DNA of 64,000 bases from Cafeteria roenbergensis (Eukaryota; Sar; Bigyra; Bicosoecida; Cafeteriaceae), in the NCBI GenBank assembly GCA_008330645.1, contig VLTN01000002.1:744001-808000 (forward strand), in the 5' to 3' direction. How positions within the stretch are numbered: position 1 is the stretch's first letter; each line of letters opens with the position of its first letter. A program made the translations under genes and the position numbers. A model generated the notes under the pieces. The model did not search any database and was not told where the DNA came from. It saw nothing but the letters and a program-made list of their open reading frames with translations. Below, piece after piece: positions 19,592 through 28,273 of this stretch.

Positions 19592-21426
19592 CGTGCATTG
19601 AGTGAAGCTGTGCTTGAGGCTTGGCGCCAACGCGTTCAATGGCAAAGCGCCGCAACGGGGTCGAATCAGGATTGGCGGGCAGTGTGCGAGACGAGCGCGG
19701 CAGGGGGCACACAGGGGGGCGAGCATGGCGGCGGCTCGGGGGCAAGCCAGAGAGACCAGCGAACGGGCAGCGGCACGGAGGCACATCGGGCGACTCCCCC
19801 GCGCCGTGCAGCGTCCCCGCAGAAGCGGGTTCGGCAGCAGGCGCGGGGAGGCACGCACGTGCTCCGGCCGAGCGCGCTCCGGTACATCTCTCGCCCTGCC
19901 CTCGAGCCGTGGTCGCAGTCGCACAGACTCTCGTGAAGGGGAGACTGGCAACCGCGCCCGCATGCGCGCGCCACCCCCTCCTCCCTTCCCAGCCGACGCC
20001 GCCGCAGCAGGTCAAGCGCACCACGCATCCAGCACACAGAGTCCGACATTGGGAGGGTGGGAGGCAGGGCGAGGGCCGCCAAAAGCAAGCCCTGCCCATC
20101 CTCATAGCAAACCGAAGGCGAGTCAAGCTCGTCAGGATGCGTCTCTCCCCGCGCCTGGCACGGTACGTGATGCCAGCCACGGGACAGCCGGCCACGCGTG
20201 CGCGTTCGCCTCGCTGGATCGCCGGCACACCGCGCCCATCGCTGGCCCCACCTGCTGGCACTCCCGGACGCTGGCGCCCCAATGGCGAGGACGCCACCCC
20301 GCGCGCTGGCCAGCAAGCCCGAAGGCAAGCGGCCTGCTGCACAGGGAGAGCGGTCTCGTCGGTGGGGGAGCCAGGACGCCCGGGCGCGACAAGAGGCGAG
20401 GGAGCAGGACGGGGCGAGGACCAAGCGAGCGGGCGAGTCGGCGCGTAGGCAAGGGTGCTCCGCGGCGAGAACCGAGCGGCAGCGGGGAGAGCGACGAGCG
20501 AGAAGACTGCCTCATCAAAAGAGCAGACAGGTTGGGGCCGAGTTCCTCGGCGACCTCGTCTCGGGCGGCGAAAGCCAGCCGTCACAGATAGAGGCTCCCA
20601 GGTGACCGGGCCGGCTGGCCGCGGCGACAAGGAAGAAGGCGAGGAACTGGCCGTTGAGGGACGAACACGACAAGGTGTTCGGTAGGAGGAAGCAGATCTC
20701 AGGAGCAGCAAAGTCCAGAGCAGAACAGGCAGGCTAGGGCGATCGGAGCGAGGCAACGCGCACCGAGGCAGCAGCAGGAGGCGGCGGAGCGACACGGAGA
20801 AGCGCACAACACAGCGGACGAGCGCCAGGCGGCGGGCGGGACGCACCCAGCCAGGGAGAGGCTAGCGGACCCGCGGCGCGAGGCACCGATGGGCGCGCGA
20901 GGCAGCTCAAGCAGAGGGGCTGTGACAAGGGACAACCGCAGGGCAGAGACTCCACCTGGCAAGACTGGCCGTGGCGGGATGGGGGCAGGGAGGGGCGAGG
21001 CGCACAGCTAGCGGCAGGGCGCTGGACAGCGAGCATTCAAGACGGCATGCAGCGTGGGCGAAGCAGGGCAAAGGTCGCCAGGGCGACCAGAACCCTGCAC
21101 TCGACCCCGCGCGCGCCAGTCTGAAGCCAGCTACCGCGTCCCCGCCGCCGGCTGGCGCCCCTAGCGCCCCCCGCCCACCCCATACCCATCCGTGCCAGTC
21201 CCACCGGAGCCACTGGTCCCCGCGTCGTCGGTCATTCAGCACCTCGCTCTCGCTGCCCGCGACCCACACGGGCCCGCGCTGCAAGGGCGCGCTATCACCT
21301 GGCAGGGCGCAAGGCGTCCCGCCGCGCGCGCAAGGCATGTCACCCCACCGAGTTGTGCGCTCTCCAGCGCTTGCACATCCTCCCGCGCACGATCCCCGGG
21401 CGCGCGCGTCGCAGTCGAATCGTCTT
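19592..21426. other. Gene-poor 1.8 kb gap with T-depleted stretch
   Basis: No coding frame with splice support was found between the PKR1 stop and the ankyrin-gene stop. Several open frames exist on both strands, but they are Arg/Pro/Gly-rich, lack homology-like motifs and overlap each other, as expected from high GC alone. From about 20380 to 21060 the plus strand is strikingly poor in T (the 60 bases from 20761 contain none) and rich in A, G and C, unlike the neighbours. It could be a long 3' UTR of the minus-strand ankyrin gene, a non-coding RNA, or a promoter of unseen genes. Confidence 0.5.
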
Positions 21427-22563
21427 TCAGAACCAGTCCATCCCCACCGACTCGCCCTCGGCCGCAACGCACCCAGCAGCGTGGCTGGAGGATGCGGCCA
21501 AGGATGCCATCGAGGACATCGTCCACGAGCTCGTGGACGACGCCATCATCGGGCGCTTGGCGCTGCACTCCGCGGGAGACAGGTCGTCCGACTCCGCAGG
21601 GCGCTTCCTGCTGGACGTCGCGAGCGCCGCGTCGATCGAATCGATGCTCACGCGAGACACCGCAGGCACGTCAAGGCGGAAGGATGCCATGCTGCACACC
21701 GGGGCGGGGGACGCCCGCATTCCGGCCGGGGACGGAGACGCCATCGCCGAGGTTCCCCCGATGGTGGACATGGAGGACGAGGCGAGCGAGAAGGCCGGCA
21801 CCGCCGAAGCCTCTGCAGTGGCGGCGGCAGCCGCGAGCGCAGCCGGGCTCATGGAGGGGGTGTTGGGGCGAGGGGGGAAGCCGCAAGACAACGGCGACGA
21901 GCGCTGACGAACGCGCAAATGGCGACGGCCGGTTGCCGTTGCGGAAATGCCTGCCATGGACGGAGAGCCACAGTCCGCGGACTCGACGAGAGAGGCGAGC
22001 GCCGGGAAGTTGTTCCGAGCCGCGTAGCTGGAGGGGGTGCGGAAGAGCGAGTCCCGGGCGCTGGCGGAGGCGCCGCACTCGAGCAGCGCCCTCACTGCCA
22101 AGTCGTGCCCCTTGGCGCAAGCGGCGTGCAGCGGGGTGGAGCGGCACTTGGACTTGGCGCTGATGTTCGCCCCCAGCCTCGCGAGGGCGCGGATGCAAGC
22201 CGCGGAGCCCGCGAGGGCGGCGTAGTGGGCCGGCGACAGGCCCTGAGAATCTGCAGCGTCCAACCGCGCGCCCGCGGCTGCCAGCGCCTCCAGGCAAGCC
22301 GGAGCCGCGAGCCGCGCGGCGGCGTGGGCGGGGGTCATTCCATGATGACCATGCTTCACGTGTACGGAGGCCCCGAGACCCAGAAGCGCGTCAACGAGGT
22401 CGGCACGGCCGATTGCGCAAGCAAGGAGCAAAGGTGCGGGAGATGCACCAGTGCCGGCCAGCATGGCCTCCCTCGCGTGCCGCGGTTCGGAAAGAACGCG
22501 CGTGACAATCGCTTCCACCTCGCGGTGGGCTTGTGCCGCCTCTGATGCGCCCTGGGCCGCCAT
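21427..22563 (-). CDS. Ankyrin-repeat protein with nuclear-type tail
   Basis: A single exon encodes 378 residues from the ATG at 22563. The frame remains open further upstream, but that part overlaps the end of the next gene and is low-complexity. About four ankyrin repeats lie at residues 40-165: APLLLACAIGRADLVDALLG, MTPAHAAARLAAPACLEALA, GLSPAHYAALAGSAACIRAL and STPLHAACAKGHDLAVRALL, with the typical TPLH-A and GA-V turns. The C-terminal half is Ala/Ser-rich with SSRKRPAESDD and AKRPMM, which look like nuclear localisation signals, and ends MDWF. Ankyrin repeats mediate protein binding; no catalytic domain is visible, so a nuclear regulator is a reasonable guess only. The antisense strand has an equally long open frame, judged a shadow. 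Confidence 0.8.
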   Translation of the reverse strand: MAAQGASEAAQAHREVEAIVTRVLSEPRHAREAMLAGTGASPAPLLLACAIGRADLVDALLGLGASVHVKHGHHGMTPAHAAARLAAPACLEALAAAGARLDAADSQGLSPAHYAALAGSAACIRALARLGANISAKSKCRSTPLHAACAKGHDLAVRALLECGASASARDSLFRTPSSYAARNNFPALASLVESADCGSPSMAGISATATGRRHLRVRQRSSPLSCGFPPRPNTPSMSPAALAAAAATAEASAVPAFSLASSSMSTIGGTSAMASPSPAGMRASPAPVCSMASFRLDVPAVSRVSIDSIDAALATSSRKRPAESDDLSPAECSAKRPMMASSTSSWTMSSMASLAASSSHAAGCVAAEGESVGMDWF

Positions 22564-23033
22564 GGCGCCCCGGAGCAAGTGGCGAATGTTTGGGCGCGAT
22601 GGCGCCGACGTCGCCGCACGTTCGTTCGAGTTCTCGCGGGCAGAGCGGGAAACGCGCAAAAAACCGCCTTCTCGCCCCTGCTCCTGCCTGGACCAGGGCC
22701 CGCCCAGGCGAGCTCTCCCGCCGACGGGAGAGCGATCCGCAGGCAGCATGCGCTGGGGCGCGGGGGGGGCGGGACCCTCTGCGGGGCCGGAACCACGCGC
22801 TGACAACGCTGACGGCGCCGAGCTGCCGATGCCAGCAGAGGTGCGGGCGGGTCGCAGGCCAGAGTTGGGTCCCTGGCTCGGGCGCGGCGAGCGCGGCGAT
22901 GACGGGCGCCCCCGGGCAGGAGCCCCGGGCGCGCGCGCTGCAGCCGGGGCCGCGTCCGCCGCCGCCGGACGCCGCAAGCCCTGCCCCGCCCCGGCGGGCA
23001 GGCGCTGGGGCCCGGAGGCCGCCTGCGAGCGGG
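22564..23033. other. Intergenic between two minus-strand genes
   Basis: 470 bp upstream of the ankyrin start and downstream of the DDAH stop. It should contain the ankyrin promoter. Open frames through it are Pro/Ala/Arg-rich and not supported as exons. Confidence 0.45.
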
Positions 23034-24441
23034 CTAGGCGCTCCACAGCAGCACGCTGCAGCAGGTCAGCGCACCGTCAGCCTTGGCAAGCTCCGACATG
23101 TCGACCTCCTCCACCCGCAGGCCGGCTCTCCCTGCCGCCTCGTCGATGATTGCCGCGCTGCGGGGCGCAGTGCTCGCGGGCGGGCGCATGACCAGCCCGT
23201 TGGCGAACACGACATTTGCTGCCGCTTCCGAAGCCGGCACGAGAACCTCTCCCAGGCCCCGAGCGGAGGCCAGACCCCGGTCTGACGGCGAACCGGCACT
23301 CCCGCCGGGAACAACCCACACGGAGGGCCGGTCGCCGGAGCGGGGGTCTCCCGCGCGGGGCCGGTCGCGCTGAGGGCCGCTCGAGTCCGGGGCGGGACGC
23401 TTCACTGCCCTGTCGAGCCCCGAGCGGGCGCTCCTGATTGCGCTGGCGACTCCCCTGCCAACGGCATCGTCCTGCGCGAGCAAAAGCTCGGGGCCCAGCA
23501 TCGTGGCCACGCTCTTCAGGTGCAGCATGCTGAACTCCTCGCCAGCCTCGCCGGCCACGCGCTCCAAGTCCACGGCGATGACGGGCACGGCGAAGGCGTG
23601 CGCCGCGGCGAGGGCGCACGCCCCCGCAAGGTTGGACCTGGCCGAGAGGCCCACCACCAGCTCGTGCCCCGTGAACAACACGTCCCCGCCGTCCACGCGC
23701 GGCCTCTGAGCACGCACTGCCGGCGCCGCGTCGGCGCTCCGCAGGGCTCCGGTCGCGCACAGCTCCGTCAGCCGTGCGACACCCGTTTCCAGCGCGACCG
23801 CGAGCTCTCCGCTGGCGGCGAGCGAGCCGCCCGCTGGGGCTGGCACGGGAGAGCCAGTCGCCGCCGCGTCGTGCTGCATCGCAGCGGCTTCCGCCTCGCG
23901 CCGGGCGTGGCCCATGGGCAGCAGCGTGGCGCTGCCGGGCACGGCGTTGATGGGGTCCTCTACGAAGCACGAGTCGGGCATGTCGTCCCTCGCGGGGAGC
24001 CTGACGACCTTGGGCACCGCCGAGCGGAGAACCTCAATGTACTGCTCTGCGTTCGAAGCGACATGGCGAATGGTGTTAAAGGGGGGCGCGGTCCTCGCGG
24101 AGGGGTCGAGGCGGTGGAGTGGGAGCCAGCGCTGCAAGGCGAAAATCCCCTCGGCAACGTGGCGAATTGCCCAGCCCCACAACCTCAACCTCAACCTCGC
24201 GGGGCGCTCGCGGGCTGCGGCCGGGGGCTCACCGTGCTGCTTGGAGGCGAGGCCCACGTCGATGCGCACCTGCGGACGACTCCCGCGGAGGTGGCCCCGG
24301 GCGGCGCGCGGATGTTGCATGGCCGGTGTCGGTCGCGCCAGAAGCTCAACTTGGCCGAGGGCTCACTTGCTCCCCGCCCATGCGCAGCGCGGAGGCGAAC
24401 GAGGCGGGGACGGGCCGGACCAGTGCACTGGTGTAGCGCAT
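23034..24441 (-). CDS. N(G),N(G)-dimethylarginine dimethylaminohydrolase (DDAH)
   Basis: Three exons, 24367-24441, 24233-24269 (37 nt) and 23034-24046, join to 374 residues. The start reads MRYTSALVRPVPASF, then RIDVGLASKQHEQYIEVLRS. The active-site landmarks of the guanidine-modifying fold are present: LPARDDMPDSCFVEDP, DGGDVLFTGHELVVGLSAR, a catalytic His in FSMLHLKSVATM, and a C-terminal DGALTCCSVL holding the nucleophilic Cys. DDAH hydrolyses methylated arginines (ADMA, MMA) to citrulline and methylamines, removing inhibitors of nitric oxide synthase and recycling arginine. Compared with the animal enzyme (about 285 residues) there are two Ala/Gly/Pro-rich insertions, about residues 95-150 and 255-310. 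Identification is strong; physiological role in a protist is inferred. Confidence 0.92.
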
Positions 24442-24624
24442 GAGCGAGCTGGCGGCGGCCATGGCGAGGGCGCACGCGCGGCAGGGCCGCCCGCCGAGTC
24501 GCGGTCAGCCTGGCCGGTGCGAGTTTTGTTCCAGCTTGCGGTCGTGCGAGCAGCGCGGCAGAGCCGGGCCCCCGTCGCATCGCTGTGCGGGCGGGCGCGC
24601 ACCCCTGCGCGCAGGCGCGCAACA
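24442..24624. promoter_or_regulatory. Putative bidirectional promoter, DDAH / CDK-like kinase
   Basis: 183 bp between divergent ATGs at 24441 (minus) and 24625 (plus). No canonical core element is evident. Called from layout. Confidence 0.4.
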
Positions 24625-26273
24625 ATGCCGGGAATCACCGTGTGCGAGGTGCTGGGAGAGGGCACGTACGGGCGGGTGTACCGGGCGCGCACGGAGACGG
24701 GCGACTCTGTGTGCGTCAAGGAGTTTAAGGCCTCGGAGGCGGACGGGGGCATGGTCAGCGTTAGCACCATTAGGGAGCTCCAGGCGCTGCGGGAGCTTCG
24801 ACACCCAAATGTTGTCGAGTGAGGCACTGGCGTGGCGGCGATTCAGGGCCGTTCCACAAGCCTGGTGCGCTGCTGTCCGCCCGCGCGCGACGGCTAACTG
24901 CCCGCGAGCGACAGCCCCCTCCACGCCGCCCCCCCCCCCCTGCATGCAGGCTGCGGGACGTGGTCTTCCTCAAGCCGAGTTCCGTGGGCCTTGTATTTGA
25001 GCACGCCGAGGCCGATTTGGGGCAAGTGATCTACGCGGCGCCGGCCCACAACCGCGGGCTGACGCGCCGCCAGTCCCTCTCCCTCTTGTACCAGCTGCTG
25101 GCAGCCCTCTCGTTCTGTCACGCACGGGGATTCATGCACAGGGACATCAAGCCTCAAAACCTCCTGGTTCGGGCCGACGGCGTCCTCAAAGTGGCGGACT
25201 GGGGCCTCGCGCGCTGCACCGATCGCGGCGGCCGTGCTCATACTGCCGAGGTCGTGACGGTGTGGTATCGCGCGCCTGAGCTCCTCCTTGGGAGCCGCCA
25301 CTACACTCCAGCGGTCGACCTGTGGTCAGCCGGCTGCGTCTTCTTCGAGATGCGGGAGGGCCGCCCCATGTATCGCGGAAGCTCCGACTGGGACCAGCTT
25401 GTCAGGGTGTTCCGGTGAGCTGCAGTGGCAGGGCTGCAGGCCACTGCGTGTCCCCCCCCCCCCCCCCCGTCCCGCATGGCAATGCAGGGTCTTGCCCCCC
25501 CCCCCCTCCCCCCCCAAGATTTGGCTGTCGCGCAGACGCTCTGGGAGTCCCGACGAGGAGTCCTGGCCAGGGGTGTCCAGCTTGCCGGAGTGGCATAGTT
25601 CCCTTCCAAGGTTCCCTCGCCGCCGTCCCTCGAGCGCCGCGCTCAGGATTGATGCCCTGGAAGCCGACCTGCTCGACGTGAGCCGCACACCCGGCCAGCG
25701 CACTCCCACAGCCTCCGCCCTTCGCGCTCCTTGGCTCCCGCGCCTTGCAGCAACATGCCAGCGACTTGGCCGCCTCGTCGTGCCTGCATCGCACTCTCGC
25801 AGAGACTTCTTGCCTTGCACCCCGAGTCTCGCCTCACCGCGGGCGAGGCACTGGCGCACCCACTCTTCGACGAGCTCTTCCCCTCGCCGCTCAGCCACCA
25901 CCTTGCGCATGATGCCGTGGTGGCGGCAGCCTCGCTTGCTCGTCACGCTGGCGAGGAGGCAGGTGGCGCAGCGACCAGCAGCGGCGGCGTGGAGGGCGCA
26001 GACCCCCCCGCCGCAGCAGCCTCCGGCGAGAGGCCAGGTGCAAGTCCCGCTCGCGGAGGCTGCGGGGTGCTGGACTCGTCCCTGGTCGCGAGGGCACTGG
26101 ACTTTGGGGCAGCTGCGGGGCCGAGCCAGACCATTGTCTCCCCCCACGGCGTGTCTTCAGCGGCCAGTGCCGCAGAGGGCAGGCATTCCGAGCTGAAGGG
26201 GACGGCTGGGGGTCGGCGGCCGCGTCGGAAGCGCGGCAGGCCCCAGAGCGCGCGCCGCAGCGACGAGAAGTGA
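24625..26273 (+). CDS. Cyclin-dependent-kinase-like Ser/Thr kinase
   Basis: Four exons, 24625-24818, 24950-25414, 25536-25677 and 25803-26273, join to 423 residues. Kinase features in order: Gly loop GEGTYGRVYRA; the ATP lysine in CVKEFK; an alpha-C helix motif VSVSTIRELQALRELRHPN, equivalent to PSTAIRE; HRDIKPQNLL at about 128-137; DWG in place of DFG (KVADWGLARC, about 147); an activation segment AEVVTVWYRAPELLLGSRHY, where the CDK threonine position reads VVT; VDLWSAGCVFFEM; and a C-lobe ending RLLALHPESRLTAGEALAHP. The C-terminal 130 residues are disordered, ending in a basic stretch GRRPRRKRGRPQSARR, likely nuclear. CDK group membership is clear; the subfamily and cyclin partner are not. 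Confidence 0.9.
25453..25516. repeat. Poly-C tracts in kinase intron 2
   Basis: Two long cytosine runs, interrupted by a short non-C segment, lie in intron 2 of the CDK-like gene. Such tracts sit in several introns here and are error-prone in sequencing, so their lengths are uncertain. Confidence 0.75.
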
Positions 26274-26427
26274 CGCGCGCAGCCGCACAAGAATGGCGCC
26301 ACCGCAGCAAATTGGCGGTGCGCCCCCTTGACCAAGCCGCCCTGGTGCCGCGCGCCACACGGACACCCCGAATCAATCCCCCCAGCGGAGGCAAAGCGAG
26401 CTCGACGCGTGGCGAGCCCGCGCGCTG

Positions 26428-27414
26428 CTAGTCCCCGCCTGATCCAGCCGACGTGGGGCTCGATGCACCCGCCTCCAGGGGCGATCCGGGCAGGGATCCG
26501 GGCGGGGAGTCGCCACCGACCGCCTGCGGTCCGTCCGCCGCCTCATCCGCAGCCGCTGTGTCGAGGCGCGGCCGGACCGGCTCCATGCCCGCCCGCCGCA
26601 CCATCGCCCCTGTGGCCCTGCCGGCTTCTGCATCCTCTTGGGCCCGGCGCCGCTTGCGGGACACGCTCACCTCGGCCGCTGAGTACTGCGGGGCCAGCAC
26701 CTCCTGCTCCGGCAGCCCGGCTTTGGCTCGTGCTGCGGCCTCGGGCCCGAGAGCTGTGAAGGTGGACGTCAGCGCCTCCACGACCCGGCGTGCTTTCGTG
26801 GCGCCCATGCCTGGTACTCCCTGCACAGCCTCCAGCGGCGCGCGCGCGACGGCCGCGACCGTCTTGAACTGCGCAGCGAGGCCGTCGGCGTCCGCCCGGT
26901 TCACGGAGCGGATGGTGGTGAGGGCCGTCATGACCTGGCGGCGCAGGCCCTTCTCCTGCCGGGGCATGATCGCCTTGGCGGGTGCCTGCTCCATGGCCTT
27001 GAAGGACTCCACGTACCTGGCAACCTCGGCCGCGCTCCACCCCAAGAGCGCAACGAAGCCCTGGGCCATGGCGTCTCGGCACAGCTCCTGCAGGGGCACG
27101 TCGTTGTCACCGGCGTCGACCTGCACGAGCAAGGCCTTGACCCGGTACTCTCGCCCCACCCCGCGCATGCGCTTGGTCGCGTACCGCGGGTGCAGCAGGT
27201 GGTACTGCAGCGACACGAACACCGCGGCCAGCCCCCTTCCCAGCACAAAGTCAGGCCCGCCAATGTCCTCGTACCGCCACGGCACCGAGCGCACGTGGCC
27301 CAGGACTGGGTTGCCCCGCTGCCGCTTGTGCACCAGGATGTGGTCGCCGGCCAGGGCGGCAGCCGCCGCCCCAGTCGGCTTCCCGCCGGGCTGTGCGCCG
27401 CTCGCAGAGGCCAT
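26428..27414 (-). CDS. ERCC1: DNA excision repair protein ERCC1 (Rad10)
   Basis: A single exon encodes 328 residues from the ATG at 27414. The central domain is clear: ILVHKRQRGNPVLGHVRSV, PWRYEDIGGPDFVLGRGLAA, VFVSLQYHLLHPRYATKRM, VKALLVQVDAGDNDVPLQEL and ALLGWSAAEVARYVESFKAM. It is followed by tandem helix-hairpin-helix motifs (LTTIRSVNRADADGLAAQF; VQGVPGMGATKARRVVEAL). ERCC1 pairs with XPF to cut damaged DNA 5' to lesions in nucleotide excision and crosslink repair. ERCC1 has a degenerate nuclease site, so it is the non-catalytic partner. A disordered, basic-then-acidic tail of about 100 residues (SRKRRRAQED as a possible NLS) extends past the usual end. It is head-to-head with COA5. Confidence 0.95.
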   Translation of the reverse strand: MASASGAQPGGKPTGAAAAALAGDHILVHKRQRGNPVLGHVRSVPWRYEDIGGPDFVLGRGLAAVFVSLQYHLLHPRYATKRMRGVGREYRVKALLVQVDAGDNDVPLQELCRDAMAQGFVALLGWSAAEVARYVESFKAMEQAPAKAIMPRQEKGLRRQVMTALTTIRSVNRADADGLAAQFKTVAAVARAPLEAVQGVPGMGATKARRVVEALTSTFTALGPEAAARAKAGLPEQEVLAPQYSAAEVSVSRKRRRAQEDAEAGRATGAMVRRAGMEPVRPRLDTAAADEAADGPQAVGGDSPPGSLPGSPLEAGASSPTSAGSGGD

Positions 27415-27569
27415 GGCGCCCCCCCCGGTCTGTGGCTGGTGCGCGCCTTGCTGCTCGGCGTGGTCCTCGGTGTGGCGGCGCTCGGGCGGCGAGCATCTGC
27501 TCGGCAGAGCGTTCGGGCCTGAGGCGCGACGGTGGCTTTGCGGAAGCGGCACTCGCCGCCTTTGACTCC
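27415..27569. promoter_or_regulatory. Putative bidirectional promoter, ERCC1 / COA5
   Basis: 155 bp between divergent start codons. GC-rich, no TATA box seen. Called from layout. Confidence 0.4.
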
Positions 27570-27994
27570 ATGGACGGCGCCCCCCGAGCCTGCCGCGACG
27601 CGATGCACCAGCTCGCGCAATGCCTCGCCAAGTCGCAGTGCATCTCGGACGGCCACTCGGCCCGCGAGTGCATGCAAAACGGCGAGGTGCCGCAGTGCGA
27701 TGTGAGCCCAGCTGCCCCTCCGCCGACGAGGCCCTGCGACGGCCGCCGCGGCGCTGCGCTCGCAGTGCCGGCGGGCCGCTTGCCGTCTTCCTGCGGCGTG
27801 TGCAGGCGCTATGCTGGTGCGCTGCGGGTCAGGCGCCCGCTTTGCCTCCCGCCCCGCGCGGCCTCTCCCCGCGTGCGCAGCTCTCCAGGCGCGCCCTGTA
27901 CGAGTGCCGGAGGGGGCAGCTCGACGCGCGGACTCGCATCCGCGGGCAGCGGTACACCGACCTGTTGGGCAAGGCTCAGGACGCGGAGGAGTAG
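27570..27994 (+). CDS. COA5: Cytochrome c oxidase assembly factor COA5/PET191
   Basis: Two exons, 27570-27701 and 27881-27994, joined in phase 0, give 81 residues. The cysteine spacing is that of the PET191 family: ACRDAMHQLAQCL, SQCISDGHSARECM, PQC, then RRALYECRRGQLDARTRIRG. The last block, with Y-x-C-(R)-R-x(n)-D-R-R-R-G, is the family hallmark (human COA5 has FECKRSMLD-R-RFRGRKGY). These small twin-CX9C-type proteins are imported into the mitochondrial intermembrane space, oxidised there, and are needed to assemble complex IV. The small size matches the family (74-108 residues). The Mia40 import route is inferred from the cysteine pattern. Confidence 0.9.
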
Positions 27995-28273
27995 GCGAGC
28001 AGCTGCTCCGCAGCGCGCTGCGAGCAGCCCCACAGCCGGGCGCTTGCGCGTGGGCGGCTCCGTGCCCAGGTCGCAGCGATGTCGGTATGCGTGTGATTGC
28101 GTGGCATTGTGCTCCGTGGTAGGGTCGCCAGACCCGGCTCAAATCCTGCGTAGCGTTGCCCGTCGCCCCAGCCCGGCTGATGAGCATGCGACAGAGTTGG
28201 GCAGCGACTCTGCGTTTTGCAAACCAAACTCCACGCCGACGGAGCACTCGAGCGCCCGCGAGCCGCGCCAGCG

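Noticed and set aside
19592-21426. Open frames of 200-450 codons in the gap
   Set aside because: All are Arg/Gly/Pro-rich, mutually overlapping on both strands, and lack any conserved motif or clear splice pattern.
21353-21907. Plus-strand open frame with a helical look, opposite the ankyrin gene tail
   Set aside because: Overlaps the C-terminal part of the ankyrin protein, which is continuous with recognisable repeats and NLS-like motifs; the antisense frame has no supporting splice or family evidence.
22564-23046. Upstream extension of the ankyrin protein
   Set aside because: The frame is open but low-complexity and reaches into the DDAH coding end; the ATG at 22563 is better placed.
24870-24950. 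Poly-C run before kinase exon 2 as a possible assembly artefact
   Set aside because: The run lies in an intron and does not affect the reading frame; its exact length is uncertain but no conclusion depends on it.
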